Source: Streptacidiphilus carbonis
Lineage (GTDB): Bacteria; Actinomycetota; Actinomycetes; Streptomycetales; Streptomycetaceae
Length of the DNA: 64,000 bases
Reading direction: 5' to 3'
NCBI RefSeq assembly: GCF_000787775.1
Contig: NZ_BBPM01000001.1
Span: 100,207 to 164,206, forward strand
Positions 48,384 to 57,288 of the stretch are shown here, piece after piece. The position numbers and the translations under genes were made by a program. Under the pieces are notes generated by a model, which worked only from the letters and a program-made list of their open reading frames with translations, searched no databases and had not been told where the DNA came from. Each line of letters starts with the position of its first letter. Within the stretch, counting starts at the first letter, position 1.

Positions 48384-50159
48384 TCACTCCCTGGACAGCA
48401 CCGCGGTCAGTGCCTGGCGCAGCAGCCGGGTCGCCTCGTCGGTGCTGACGGCGCCGGTCGGGCGGCGCCAGGCGACGTAGCCGTCCGGGCGGACCAGGAG
48501 TACGCCGTCCTCGGCGACCTCGGCGCGGCGGTGCCACTCGCCGTAGGCGTCGCGGGCGTCGCGGTCGACGACGACGGTGCGCAGGTCGAGGCCGAGTTCC
48601 TGGGACAGGGCTGCGGCGGCGTCGGCCCACTGGGTTCCGGACAGGCCGGTGAGGACGGAGAACCGGCCGCCGCCGACCAGGTCCAGGGTCGAGACCCGGT
48701 GGCCCCGGGGGTCGACCAGCCAGGCGTGCGGCAGCTTGGCGCCCGGGCGTGAGGTCGGGTGCCCGAACAGCTCCTGGTCGCGGGAGGTGTCCTCGACGGT
48801 GCCGTCGGGGACCACGGCCGTCGACCGGTAGCGCTGGTTGTGCTCCACGCCATGGGCGTTGAACTCGTAGTGCTTCAACTCGACGGCGTCATGGATGGCC
48901 TGCCGCTTCTTGGCCCCCTCGGCGTCCGGCCGGCGGGCCGCGAGCAGGGCCTTGGTGATGCCGTCGTCGTCCCCGCCGACCACGCCCAACGCCTCGAACA
49001 GCGGCAGGAACTGGTCCCGGGACAGGTTGGCCCGCTCGACGATCTGCTTGGCCACCGGGGCCCGCTCCTGCGAGTAGGTCTCCAGCAGTTCGGCGCCGGC
49101 GTGTCCCTTGACGACCGCCGCCAGTTTCCAGGCCAGGTTGTAGGAGTCCTGGATCGAGGTGTTGGAGCCCAGCCCGTTGGACGGCGGATGCCGGTGCACG
49201 GCGTCCCCGGCGCAGAAGACCCGGCCGTGCGACAGCCGGGTCGCGTAGGCGTGGTTGACCGTCCACAGCGAGGCGCTGTCGATCCGCACGTCGAGGCCGT
49301 CGTCGCCGACCAGGTCGCGGACGATCGCGACGGCCGCCTCGTCGGTCACCTCCGGCGGGGGCTTCTCGATGTCGTAGCCCCAGACGATCAGCCACTCGTT
49401 CCACGGCCGGACCATGCGCAGCAGGCCCATGCCGATGCCGCCGACGTCGGCCCCCGGCCGCATGATCCAGTACAGGACGCTGGGACGGTGCGCGCAGTAC
49501 CGGGCGAGGTCGGCCCGGAAGACGATGTTCATGCTGCCGGCCTTGCCCATCTGCCCTTCCATCGGCAGGCCGAGCCGCTCCGCGACGATGCTGCGGCCGC
49601 CGTCGGCACCGATCAGGTACCGGGCCCGGACGGTGTACTCGCGTCCGCCCACCCGGTCCCGCAGCACGGCCGTCACCCCGTCGGGGTCCTGCTCGAAACC
49701 GGTCAGCTCGGTGTTGAAGTCGACGACGGCGCCGCGCCTGGCGGCGTTCTGCAGCAGGATCGGCTCCAGGTAGGTCTGCGGGAGGTCGATCATTCCGCAG
49801 GGGCTCTGCGCGGCGTACTCGGTCAGGCTCTCGTCGCCGGTGCCCCAGGTGCGGATCCGGCCGATCTCCTCGCCGAGCAGCGAGGTGGCGAACACCGTGT
49901 CGCCCATCAGCGAGCTGGGCGTGCCCTGCTCCAGCGCCTGCTGCTCGATGCCGAGGTCGCGGAGGACCTCCATGGTGCGCTGGTTGGTGATGTGGGCGCG
50001 CGGGGTGTCCGCGAGCCATCCGTACTTGGTGACCAGCCGGGTCCGCACGCCGTAGGTGGCCAGCAGCAGGGCCGCGGCGCCGCCCGCCGGTCCGCTGCCG
50101 GCGACCAGGACGTCGGTGTCGTACCCGGTGTCGCCTGCTGTGGTCTCCGGCCCGTTCAT
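48384..50159 (-). CDS. FAD-dependent aromatic hydroxylase (phenol/2,4-dichlorophenol monooxygenase type)
   Basis: 591 residues. The FAD-binding GxGxxG is VLVAGSGPAGGAAALLLA; RYLIGADGGRSIVAE gives the DG motif and RVFCAGDAVHRHPPSNGLGSN the second FAD motif, all typical of class A flavin hydroxylases such as TfdB. A thioredoxin-like C-terminal domain follows (about 430-590). Its ATG overlaps the stop of the upstream fusion gene as ATGA, so the enzymes are made together. By context it probably makes hydroxyquinol from resorcinol or a similar phenol. Confidence 0.92.
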   Translation of the reverse strand: MNGPETTAGDTGYDTDVLVAGSGPAGGAAALLLATYGVRTRLVTKYGWLADTPRAHITNQRTMEVLRDLGIEQQALEQGTPSSLMGDTVFATSLLGEEIGRIRTWGTGDESLTEYAAQSPCGMIDLPQTYLEPILLQNAARRGAVVDFNTELTGFEQDPDGVTAVLRDRVGGREYTVRARYLIGADGGRSIVAERLGLPMEGQMGKAGSMNIVFRADLARYCAHRPSVLYWIMRPGADVGGIGMGLLRMVRPWNEWLIVWGYDIEKPPPEVTDEAAVAIVRDLVGDDGLDVRIDSASLWTVNHAYATRLSHGRVFCAGDAVHRHPPSNGLGSNTSIQDSYNLAWKLAAVVKGHAGAELLETYSQERAPVAKQIVERANLSRDQFLPLFEALGVVGGDDDGITKALLAARRPDAEGAKKRQAIHDAVELKHYEFNAHGVEHNQRYRSTAVVPDGTVEDTSRDQELFGHPTSRPGAKLPHAWLVDPRGHRVSTLDLVGGGRFSVLTGLSGTQWADAAAALSQELGLDLRTVVVDRDARDAYGEWHRRAEVAEDGVLLVRPDGYVAWRRPTGAVSTDEATRLLRQALTAVLSRE

Positions 50160-52135
50160 GCTGTCTCCGTCGGATCCGTCGGAACTGTGCGTGCGATGCG
50201 GAAGGCGAACTCGAGCAGCCGCCACTCGCCTTCGACCGGCCGCCCGTCCGGGGTCGGTCCGGTGCGCGGCGCGAACTCGGTGACCAGCTCCTCCTTGACG
50301 CCGAAGACCGTGTCCCGCTGTCCCGGGGGGCCGTCCAGGTAGGCGCCGCCCTTGACGAACAGCTGGGTGGTCAGCGGCCGGTAGCCGGGGGCCTTGATCA
50401 GGAAGTGCAGATGCGCCGCGCGGTAGGGGTGGCGTCCCACGGCTTCGAGCATCCGGCCCACCGGACCGTCGTCCGGGATCGGGTACGGGGACGGGAGGAT
50501 CGACCAGAACGTCACCCGGCCGTCGTCGTCCGTGTGGAACCGGGCCCGCAGCACCGGGCCGTCCAGGTCGGGGAGCTGGATGTCGTAGAAGCCGTCGGCG
50601 TCGGACTGCCAGACGTCCACCACCGCCCCGGCGACCGGGGCTCCCTGCGGGTCGGTGATCCGGACGTCCGACCACAGCGGGGTGCCCGCCAGCCCCAGGG
50701 CGATGTCGCTCCCGTGTTCCGCGGCCGGCGGACCGGGGACGTAGAAGGGGCCCAGGACGGCCGAGGGCGTGGTGCCGGGGGTGCGGGAGTTGGACAGGGC
50801 GTCGACCACGCTGGACACCCCGAGGGTGTCGGACAGCAGGATGAACTCCTGCCGGGTGTCGCTGGTGATGTGCCCGGCCTCGGTGAGGAAGCCGATGGCC
50901 CGCTGCCACTCGGCCTGGGTCACGTCGTTGCGGACCGCGTATCCGTGCAGCGTGCGGACCAGGTCGGTGAGCAGCTCCTTGGCCCGTGGGTCCGGGCAGT
51001 TGTCGAAGCTCGCCACGACCTCGCCGGTCAGGGCGCTCAGGTCCGGCGCGGCCGCTGCGGCGGCCGGAGCGGGCGCACCGGTGGGACGGCGGCCCTCCCA
51101 GGCCTCCCGAAGCAGGCCCGCGATGCCGTCGCGGGTCAGCTCCCGCGGGTTCGGGTAGGGCTTGGAGGCGGCCAGTTCCGCGGCCCGGTCCAGGTCGCCC
51201 TCGGCCATGCCCAGTTCCCGCAGGGACGTCGGGCCGCCGGCCGCGCGGATCAGGTCGAAGACGCCGCCCGGCGCCTCGGGGACGCCGAGGGCCGCCGCGA
51301 TGCGGGCCATCGCCTCCGGGGCGGCGGGGGCGTTGTACGCCATGGCGTGCGGGAGGACCACGGTGTGGGTCTCGGCGTGGGGGAGGCCGAAGCTGCCGCC
51401 CAGGGTGTGGCAGAGCTTGTGGTGCAGGCCCATGCCGACCGTGCCCAGGCAGGTCCCGGCCAGCCAGGCCGCCCGCAGCAGGTCGGCCCGCGCCTCCAGG
51501 TCCGACGGGTCGTCACCGAGGGCGGGGAGGGCACGGGCGATCGCGGACACGGCCTCCAGGGCGATGGCGTCGGTGACCGGGTCGGCGTCCGGCGAGTACA
51601 GCGCCTCGACGGCGTGTGCCAGCGCGTTGACGCCGCTGGTGACCGACATCGCGACCGGGAGGTCGAGGGTGAGCTCCACGTCGTAGACGACCGTCTCCGG
51701 CAGGATCGCGGGCGAGGACCGGGTGACCTTCTCGCCCTTGGCCGTCTCGCCGAGCACCGGGGTGACCTCGGAGCCCGCGTAGGTGGTCGGCAGGATGACC
51801 TGCGGCAGGTCCGTGCGCAGTGCCAGGGCCTTGGCCAGGCCGGTCGTCGAGCCGCCGCCGAGCGCCACCAGGCAGTCCGCCCGCTGCTCGTGCAGGACGG
51901 CCAGGGCCCGCGCGGTCACCTCGACCGGGGTGTGCATCGCGGCCCCGTCGAACTCGGCCACCAGCAGGTCGCCCAGGGCCGCACGGACCCGGTCCGCGTG
52001 CTTGCGCAGCGACGGACCGGACAGCAGCAGCACCCGGGTGCCGCCCAGCCGCTCCGCCTCGGCGCGTACCTGCTGCAGTGTGCCGGCGCCGAACAGCACC
52101 CGGCTCGGGCCGACCGTGCGAACGAAGCTCCTCAT
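50156..52135 (-). CDS. fusion of maleylacetate reductase and hydroxyquinol 1,2-dioxygenase
   Basis: 659 residues in two enzymes. Residues about 1-355 are an iron-type alcohol dehydrogenase fold specific for maleylacetate reductase (RVLFGAGTLQQV, ALGGGSTTGLAKALAL, HHKLCHTLGGSFGLPHAETH with the metal-binding His cluster). An Ala/Pro linker (GAPAPAAAAAAPD, about 362-375) connects to an intradiol dioxygenase (about 380-655) with LGPFYVPG and HPYRAAHLHFLI, which hold the Tyr and His iron ligands. The dioxygenase opens hydroxyquinol to maleylacetate and the reductase turns that into 3-oxoadipate, so the chain joins consecutive steps in reverse order. GGAG lies 9 nt before the ATG. Confidence 0.95.
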   Translation of the reverse strand: MRSFVRTVGPSRVLFGAGTLQQVRAEAERLGGTRVLLLSGPSLRKHADRVRAALGDLLVAEFDGAAMHTPVEVTARALAVLHEQRADCLVALGGGSTTGLAKALALRTDLPQVILPTTYAGSEVTPVLGETAKGEKVTRSSPAILPETVVYDVELTLDLPVAMSVTSGVNALAHAVEALYSPDADPVTDAIALEAVSAIARALPALGDDPSDLEARADLLRAAWLAGTCLGTVGMGLHHKLCHTLGGSFGLPHAETHTVVLPHAMAYNAPAAPEAMARIAAALGVPEAPGGVFDLIRAAGGPTSLRELGMAEGDLDRAAELAASKPYPNPRELTRDGIAGLLREAWEGRRPTGAPAPAAAAAAPDLSALTGEVVASFDNCPDPRAKELLTDLVRTLHGYAVRNDVTQAEWQRAIGFLTEAGHITSDTRQEFILLSDTLGVSSVVDALSNSRTPGTTPSAVLGPFYVPGPPAAEHGSDIALGLAGTPLWSDVRITDPQGAPVAGAVVDVWQSDADGFYDIQLPDLDGPVLRARFHTDDDGRVTFWSILPSPYPIPDDGPVGRMLEAVGRHPYRAAHLHFLIKAPGYRPLTTQLFVKGGAYLDGPPGQRDTVFGVKEELVTEFAPRTGPTPDGRPVEGEWRLLEFAFRIARTVPTDPTETA

Positions 52136-52222
52136 CGAGCTGCTCTCCAAGCTGTGGTGTTCAGGACCTGTGGGGTCCTGGTGCGACTGTGACGTAGTGT
52201 CCAACGCCGCGCCGCGGCCTGT

Positions 52223-52256
52223 CCTGCACAGAACGGGCGCCGACCTGCACAGAACG
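52223..52256. promoter_or_regulatory. paired direct repeats, probable AraC-family binding sites
   Basis: CCTGCACAGAACG occurs at 52223-52235 and again, identical, at 52244-52256. The 21-bp period places both on one face of the helix, as for AraC/XylS half-sites. They lie between the divergent hydroxyquinol operon and its AraC-type regulator gene. Confidence 0.75.
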
Positions 52257-52340
52257 CGCATTGCCGGGCCCGGAGCGGGAGACACTTGCCCACCCGCCCG
52301 GGCGTGGCGAGACTTGGAGCGGAAACCGGAAGGTGGCCGC

Positions 52341-53216
52341 ATGCGCGAACTCGGACTGACCGACACCCAGGGGATCCTCGCCCAGCCGTGGGTGCGCCCC
52401 AGGCGCACCAGCGCCGGGTTCGGCTGGGACCGGGTCTATGTGTCGGCCCAGCGTGAGCTGCCCTACCGCGAGTCCTTCCAGGGGGCCGGCAGCCACCTGG
52501 TGATCCTGCACCTGGACGGCCCGGTCACGGTCCGGCGCGGACGGCGCGGGCTGACCGAGGCCTGCCGGGTGTCCGCGGGCGGCCTGTTCCTGCATCCGGC
52601 CGGCCTCGAACTGGACGTGGAGCTCGGCGACCGGCTGAACACCGTGCACGTCTATGTCTCGGACGCGACCCTGCAGGCCACGGCGGACAGCGGCGGCCCG
52701 GTCCGGCTCAAGGAGGAGGTCGGCGGTACGGATCCGCTGCTGCGGCAACTGGTGCTGGCCCTGGACGGCGCCGTCCGGAGGTGGGAGCCCAGCGGGCGCG
52801 CCTATGTCGACCAGCTCGCCCTGATGACCGCCGCCCACCTGGCGCGCCACCACAGCGTCCGGCGCCCCGAGGCGCCGCCGCGCGGGCCCGCCGGGCTCAG
52901 CGACCGGCAGTTCCGGGCGGTCCGCGAGCTGCTGGACGAACGGCTGGCCGAACCGCTGTCGCTGGACGATCTGGCGCTGGCTACGGGACTGAGCGTCAGC
53001 CAGTTCGCCCGCCGCTTCAAGGCCAGGACCGGCTGCTCACCGCACCGGTACCTGCTCCGGCTGCGGGTGGAGCGGGCCGCGGGCATGCTGCGGGCCGGCA
53101 CCGCGCCCATCGCCCAGGTGGCGGTGGACTGCGGCTTCTCCCACCAGGAGCACCTCACCCGGGTGATCAGGGCCCACCTCGGGACGACCCCGGCCGCGCT
53201 GCGCCAGAGCCGCTGA
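52341..53216 (+). CDS. AraC-family regulator of the hydroxyquinol operon
   Basis: 291 residues. An N-terminal cupin-like sensor (SHLVILHLDGPVTVRRGRRG, GGLFLHPAGLELDVEL) is joined to an AraC DNA-binding domain: LSLDDLALATGLSVSQFARRF and CGFSHQEHLTRVIRAHLGTTP, with the conserved core SPHRYLLRLRVERAAGML. AAGGTGG precedes the ATG. It is divergent from the flavin hydroxylase/fusion operon, and two direct repeats in the 205-bp gap are its likely targets. Activation by an aromatic inducer is expected from the family. Confidence 0.92.
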   Translation: MRELGLTDTQGILAQPWVRPRRTSAGFGWDRVYVSAQRELPYRESFQGAGSHLVILHLDGPVTVRRGRRGLTEACRVSAGGLFLHPAGLELDVELGDRLNTVHVYVSDATLQATADSGGPVRLKEEVGGTDPLLRQLVLALDGAVRRWEPSGRAYVDQLALMTAAHLARHHSVRRPEAPPRGPAGLSDRQFRAVRELLDERLAEPLSLDDLALATGLSVSQFARRFKARTGCSPHRYLLRLRVERAAGMLRAGTAPIAQVAVDCGFSHQEHLTRVIRAHLGTTPAALRQSR

Positions 53217-53360
53217 CGGCGGCCGCCGGGATCCGGTTCCGCTGACGGGCCGGTGGGGCAGATCCGGCCACCTGTGCCGCCCGGGGCTCCACAAGTGCGG
53301 GTTCGACTGGCAGTCTGTTCGTGCACAGGGCCGGACAAGCCATCGGAAGGACTCCTGCGG

Positions 53361-54677
53361 ATGACCGTGCGGGTGCGAGGGACCAGGTTGAGGCGGACAG
53401 CGGTGGCCGCGGCCGCGGTGGCCGCGTCGGCGGCGCTGACGGCGTCTCAGGGAGTGACTCCGGCAAGCGGCCTGGCCCCGAAGGGGGCATCCGCGCTGTC
53501 GGCGTCGAACCCTTCGGCCTCGTCCTCCGCTGCCGGGGTCGACCCCTCGGGCGCTGCGCCGGTCGACGGTGGCGGGACCGTCACGCTGCCGCAACCTCCC
53601 GTCCTGGGCGGCGGATCCGCGATCCCGTCGGCTCCGTCGGCTCCGTCGGGCCCGTCGCTGACCGTGCCAACGGGCCATGGGGCCGCTCTTCCGGCCACGG
53701 TCTTCGCGGCCTACCGGAGCGCGCAGGCCTCGCTGGCCGTCTCCGACCCGGGCTGCCGCCTGCGCTGGCAACTGCTGGCCGGGATCGGCCAGGTGGAGTC
53801 CGACCAGGCGGACGGCGGCAGGGTCGACGCGACCGGAACCGCCTACACCCCCATCCTCGGCCCGCTGCTGGACGGGAACGGCACCGCGGCGATCCGCGAC
53901 ACCGACCACGGCGTGTACGACGGGAGCACCGTCTGGGACCGGGCCGTGGGCCCGATGCAGTTCATCCCCGAGACCTGGAAGACCTGGGGCGTCGACGCCA
54001 ACGGCGACGGGCGCGCGGACCCCGAGAACATCCAGGACGCGGCCCTGGCCGCGGGGCGCTACCTGTGCGCGGGCGGCCGCGACCTCGCCGACCCGGCGCA
54101 GCTCGACGCGGCGATCCTGGGCTACAACCACTCGACGGTCTACCTGGACACCGTCAAGAGCTGGATGGCGTACTTCGAGCGCGGTGTGACTCCGGTGGCG
54201 GACAGCCCGGCCGGCAGCTCCGGCGGGTCCTCGCCGACAACGGCCCCGGCTGCCAAGCCGTCCAGGTCGTCCGCGCCCTCGGCGCCCTCGGCGCCGCCCT
54301 CCGCGTCCCCCACGCAGCGGGCCCTTCCGTCCGCCTCGCCCTCCGCTCCGCGTGCCTCGGCATCCGCAGCGCCGACCGCGACCGCCGGCAGCTCGCCGTC
54401 GCCGAGCGTTCCCGTCGGCCCGACGGTGCCCGCCGCTCCGAGCTCTTCCCCCAGCGTTTCCCCTTCCGCCTCGCCGACCGGCTGCCCGTCGCCCTCCGCG
54501 AGCCCTTCGCGGACCGCGACGACCGCGGGGGCCTCCGCCTCGCCGTCGGTCGCGCCGTCGGCCCAGGCCTCCGGTTCGCCGGCTCCGGGAACCACAGCCT
54601 GTGCCTCGCCCTCGGCGCCCCCGTCGGCGACGGCCGCACCCTCCTCCACGCCGGCGGCGACGCCGACCGCCCGCTGA
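53361..54677 (+). CDS. secreted lytic murein transglycosylase (MltB/SLT_2-like)
   Basis: 438 residues. A signal peptide (about 1-35) and a Ser/Pro/Ala linker precede the catalytic domain (about 115-270). The catalytic Glu is in LLAGIGQVESDQ; VGPMQFIPETWKTWGVDANG and AALAAGRYLCAGGRDL with AILGYNHS are the conserved blocks of this lysozyme-like fold. It would cut peptidoglycan strands outside the membrane. The last 150 residues are a long Pro/Ser/Ala/Thr tail, probably spanning or binding the wall. GGAAGGA is 10 nt upstream of the ATG. Confidence 0.9.
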   Translation: MTVRVRGTRLRRTAVAAAAVAASAALTASQGVTPASGLAPKGASALSASNPSASSSAAGVDPSGAAPVDGGGTVTLPQPPVLGGGSAIPSAPSAPSGPSLTVPTGHGAALPATVFAAYRSAQASLAVSDPGCRLRWQLLAGIGQVESDQADGGRVDATGTAYTPILGPLLDGNGTAAIRDTDHGVYDGSTVWDRAVGPMQFIPETWKTWGVDANGDGRADPENIQDAALAAGRYLCAGGRDLADPAQLDAAILGYNHSTVYLDTVKSWMAYFERGVTPVADSPAGSSGGSSPTTAPAAKPSRSSAPSAPSAPPSASPTQRALPSASPSAPRASASAAPTATAGSSPSPSVPVGPTVPAAPSSSPSVSPSASPTGCPSPSASPSRTATTAGASASPSVAPSAQASGSPAPGTTACASPSAPPSATAAPSSTPAATPTAR

Positions 54678-54762
54678 GACAGCTGACCCCTCGTCACCCA
54701 CCGCCGGTCGGTGGGTCGAAAGGGCTGCGCGGACCTGGTCGGACGCCCTAGCGTGACGTGGC

Positions 54763-55728
54763 ATGGACACAGCTTCTCCGCAACCGAAGTCCGCCGTCTC
54801 GAATCTGGTGTGGTCGGAGGAATTGTTGGCCGACGCACGGTCCGCGCTGGCCGGGGCACTGGGCACGGCCGATGCGGTGCTGCACCGCGGAAGTGACGAC
54901 CGGTCGGCCTTCCAGGTAGACCTCGACGAGATCGGGCGGATGCCGCCCGGGACGGTCGAGGCGCGGAAACTCGTCTACCGCACCGGGACCGTCCGCACCC
55001 ACTTCGCCTGGGAGGACGCGCGCGGACATGTGGAGGCGCTGGCGGCACTGCTGACCCGGCAGCCGCCCGCCTTCTCCCCGGTGACGCTGACCCGGGCCGT
55101 CTTGGAGGCCGCGGCGCTGGCCTTCCACTTGCAGGACGGCTCCGAGCCGCTGACCGTCAGACTGGCCCGCGCCGCCGGGCTGTGGGCCACCGAGACGGCC
55201 TATGAACTGGACCTGACCACGGCGGTCTCGCCCCAGGACGCGACCGGCGCGCTCGCCCGCAGACAGGAGATGGTGCAGACCTTCGAACAGGCCGGGATCA
55301 GCATGCTGGAGGACCGCCGCGGCCATCCGCTGGCGCTCCGCCTCGAACGGACCACCCTGGACGAGACCGGCGTGGACCTGCCGCGGACCATCGGCCGGCT
55401 GCTGCCGGCCAACGCCAGCCTGGGCGTCTACACGGTGCTGTCCGGCGCCGCGCACACCCGCACCTGGGCCGCCGCCGTCGCCGCCTCGTCAGACGCGGCC
55501 GGACCGGGCGGTACGCCGGGGGGCGGTCCGGGAGGGGGCTGGGGCCGGCTGGAGTCCCAACCCTCCACCACCGTCCAGGCGGTGATCACCACCCTGGTCA
55601 CCCTGGAGTACTGGGTCCGCACCTGGGGCGCGTTCGCCGGCCTCGCCACCGCCGCCGACGCCGACCAGATCGCCGGCTGCACCGGCCGCTTCGCCCTGCA
55701 ACTGCGCGACCGGCACCTCACCGGCTGA
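54763..55728 (+). CDS. hypothetical protein, no family recognised
   Basis: 321 residues, mostly helical and without signal peptide or membrane segments. It contains a fairly hydrophobic core (HVEALAALLTRQPPAFSPVT, LTRAVLEAAALAFHL, LSGAAHTRTWAAAVA) and a Gly/Pro-rich insertion (GGTPGGGPGGGWGR, about 248-261). A TAGCGT -10 ends 8 nt before the ATG, so transcription may be leaderless. Strong GC3 bias supports coding. Two RxxxxH and AHTRTW patterns are seen but no catalytic signature. It precedes the TauE-like gene. Confidence 0.7.
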   Translation: MDTASPQPKSAVSNLVWSEELLADARSALAGALGTADAVLHRGSDDRSAFQVDLDEIGRMPPGTVEARKLVYRTGTVRTHFAWEDARGHVEALAALLTRQPPAFSPVTLTRAVLEAAALAFHLQDGSEPLTVRLARAAGLWATETAYELDLTTAVSPQDATGALARRQEMVQTFEQAGISMLEDRRGHPLALRLERTTLDETGVDLPRTIGRLLPANASLGVYTVLSGAAHTRTWAAAVAASSDAAGPGGTPGGGPGGGWGRLESQPSTTVQAVITTLVTLEYWVRTWGAFAGLATAADADQIAGCTGRFALQLRDRHLTG

Positions 55729-55771
55729 CCCCGGCCGCGGTCACCGAGCCGGGCTGGGATGGAATGGGGGC

Positions 55772-56503
55772 ATGAGCCAGCTGTCGGTCGGTGAAGTGCT
55801 GCTGGGATGCGTCATACTGGTCGGCGCCTCCGTACAGCGGATGGCCGGGATCGGCTTCGCGCTGGTGGCGGCGCCCGCACTGGTGCTGCTGCTGGGGCCC
55901 GGGCAGGGGGTGGTGCTGTCCAACTGCGCGGCCGGTGCGATCAGCGCGGTCGGTCTGGCGGGAGCCTGGCGCCGGGTCCGGCCCGCGGCGATGCTGCCGC
56001 TGGTGGTCGCCGCCGCCTGCACCGTGCCGGCCGGGGCCTGGGTGGCCTCCCGGCTGCCCGGACCGGAGCTGATGGTGGGTATGGGCCTGCTGGTGAGCTG
56101 CGCCGTGCTGGTGGTGATGGGCGGCGTCCGGGTGTCCGCGCTGCGGGGCTCCGGCGGCGCGGTGGCTGCCGGTGCAGCGAGCGGCTTCATGAACGCCGCG
56201 GCGGGGGTGGGCGGCCCGGCGCTGTCGCTGTATGCGGTGAACGCGGAGTGGACCGTCCTGGAGTTCGTACCGAACGCGCAGTTCTACGGGGTGGTGGTGA
56301 ACGCCTTCTCGATCGCGGCCAAGGGTTTCCCGAGGCTGGCCGGGCCGGCCTGGCTGCTGTTCGCGGTGGCGATCGCGGCGGGCGCGGTGATCGGTAAGGC
56401 GCTCGCGGAGCGGGTGCCCGAGCAGCGGGCCAAGCTGGTCGTGATGCTGCTCTCGCTGGCCGGCGGAGTGACCACGCTGGCCAAGGGGCTCTGGGGGCTG
56501 TGA
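55772..56503 (+). CDS. TauE/SafE-family anion exporter
   Basis: 243 residues with about seven or eight membrane helices. Family features: LGCVILVGASVQRMAGIGFAL at the N terminus, GAASGFMNAAAGVGGPALSLYAV in the middle (the conserved GxxxGFxxxxxGxGG block) and an equivalent repeat near FYGVVVNAFSIAAKG. TauE/SafE proteins export sulfite, sulfoacetate or similar small anions. Its stop is followed at once by an 8-bp tandem repeat. Confidence 0.9.
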   Translation: MSQLSVGEVLLGCVILVGASVQRMAGIGFALVAAPALVLLLGPGQGVVLSNCAAGAISAVGLAGAWRRVRPAAMLPLVVAAACTVPAGAWVASRLPGPELMVGMGLLVSCAVLVVMGGVRVSALRGSGGAVAAGAASGFMNAAAGVGGPALSLYAVNAEWTVLEFVPNAQFYGVVVNAFSIAAKGFPRLAGPAWLLFAVAIAAGAVIGKALAERVPEQRAKLVVMLLSLAGGVTTLAKGLWGL

Positions 56504-56504
56504 G

Positions 56505-56552
56505 CCTCAGCCCCTCAGCCCCTCAGCCCCTCAGCCCCTCAGCCCCTCAGCC
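56505..56552. repeat. six tandem copies of CCTCAGCC between convergent genes
   Basis: Six uninterrupted 8-bp units lie between the TauE stop and the end of the HhH-GPD gene. The stop codon of the latter (56547-56549) is in the last unit. Each unit puts a TGA in one minus-strand frame, so copy changes could alter the C terminus only slightly. Confidence 0.9.
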
Positions 56553-57149
56553 CTTCGCGGCCTTGGCGGCCTTGGCCGCCTTCGCGGCCGCCTTGGCCTC
56601 CTGCTTGAAGGCGCGCACCTGGTCCAGCGACTCGGGACCGGTGATGTCCGCGACCGAGCGGAAGCTGCTCTTCTCGCCGTACGGTCCGGCCGCCTCGCGC
56701 CAGCCCTCGGGCCGCACCCCCAACTGCTTGCCGAGCAGGGCCAGGAAGATCTGCGCCTTCTGCCTGCCGAAGCCCGGCAGCTCCTCCAGCCGGTCCAGCA
56801 GTTCGGAGCCGCTCGCGGCGTCCCGCCAGACCGCGGTGGCGTCGGCGTCGTAGTGCTCGTCGAGGTAGGCGCAGAGCTGCTGGATCCGCTTGGCCATCGC
56901 GCCGGGATAGCGGTGCACCGCGGGCTTCCGGGCGCAGAGCGCCGCGAACGCGTCGGGATCCCGGGTCGCGATCGTATGCGCGTCCAGATCGTCCCCGCCG
57001 AGCCGTTCCAGCAGGGTGTAGGGGCCGCTGAACGCCCACTCCATCGGCACCTGCTGGTCCAGCAGCATGCCGATCAGCGCCGCCAGCGGGCTGCGGCTGA
57101 GCAGCGCGTCGGCCTCCGGGTTCTGGGCGAGGCGCAGGGCGGTCGCCAT
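56547..57149 (-). CDS. HhH-GPD-type base-excision DNA repair protein
   Basis: 200 residues. The family start PEADALLSRSPLAALIGMLLDQQVP is followed by the helix-hairpin-helix ELPGFGRQKAQIFLALLGKQ (about 122-141). This single-domain type resembles the DNA glycosylase fold and is common in actinobacteria. The last 20 residues are a Lys/Ala repeat (EAKAAAKAAKAAKAAKG), reminiscent of histone-like tails that bind DNA without sequence preference. GAAGAGGAG lies 6 nt before the ATG. The target lesion is unknown. Confidence 0.9.
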   Translation of the reverse strand: MATALRLAQNPEADALLSRSPLAALIGMLLDQQVPMEWAFSGPYTLLERLGGDDLDAHTIATRDPDAFAALCARKPAVHRYPGAMAKRIQQLCAYLDEHYDADATAVWRDAASGSELLDRLEELPGFGRQKAQIFLALLGKQLGVRPEGWREAAGPYGEKSSFRSVADITGPESLDQVRAFKQEAKAAAKAAKAAKAAKG

Positions 57150-57198
57150 GGCGGGCTCCTCTTCGTTCAGGCAGCTTTCCGGTCACGTCCGCTTTTCG

Positions 57199-57218
57199 TC
57201 ACGTGTTTTCATCACGTG
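57199..57218. promoter_or_regulatory. pair of CACGTG elements upstream of the GH51-like gene
   Basis: CACGTG occurs at 57200-57205 and 57213-57218, with an extra TCACGT at 57183. The repeats lie between the divergent HhH-GPD and GH51-like genes. A regulator is possible but none is known. Confidence 0.35.
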
Positions 57219-57270
57219 TGGTCCGGCCATTCTCCGCGTGCCCGCACCGCCGCGCGCGCGGCAGTGGGCA

Positions 57271-57281
57271 TGTAAGTTACA
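57271..57281. promoter_or_regulatory. palindrome directly upstream of the GH51-like promoter
   Basis: TGTAAGTTACA is a perfect 5-bp inverted repeat around one base, ending 7 bp before the -35 hexamer. Position suits an activator site. The cognate protein is unknown. Confidence 0.4.
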
Positions 57282-57288
57282 CAGCCCT

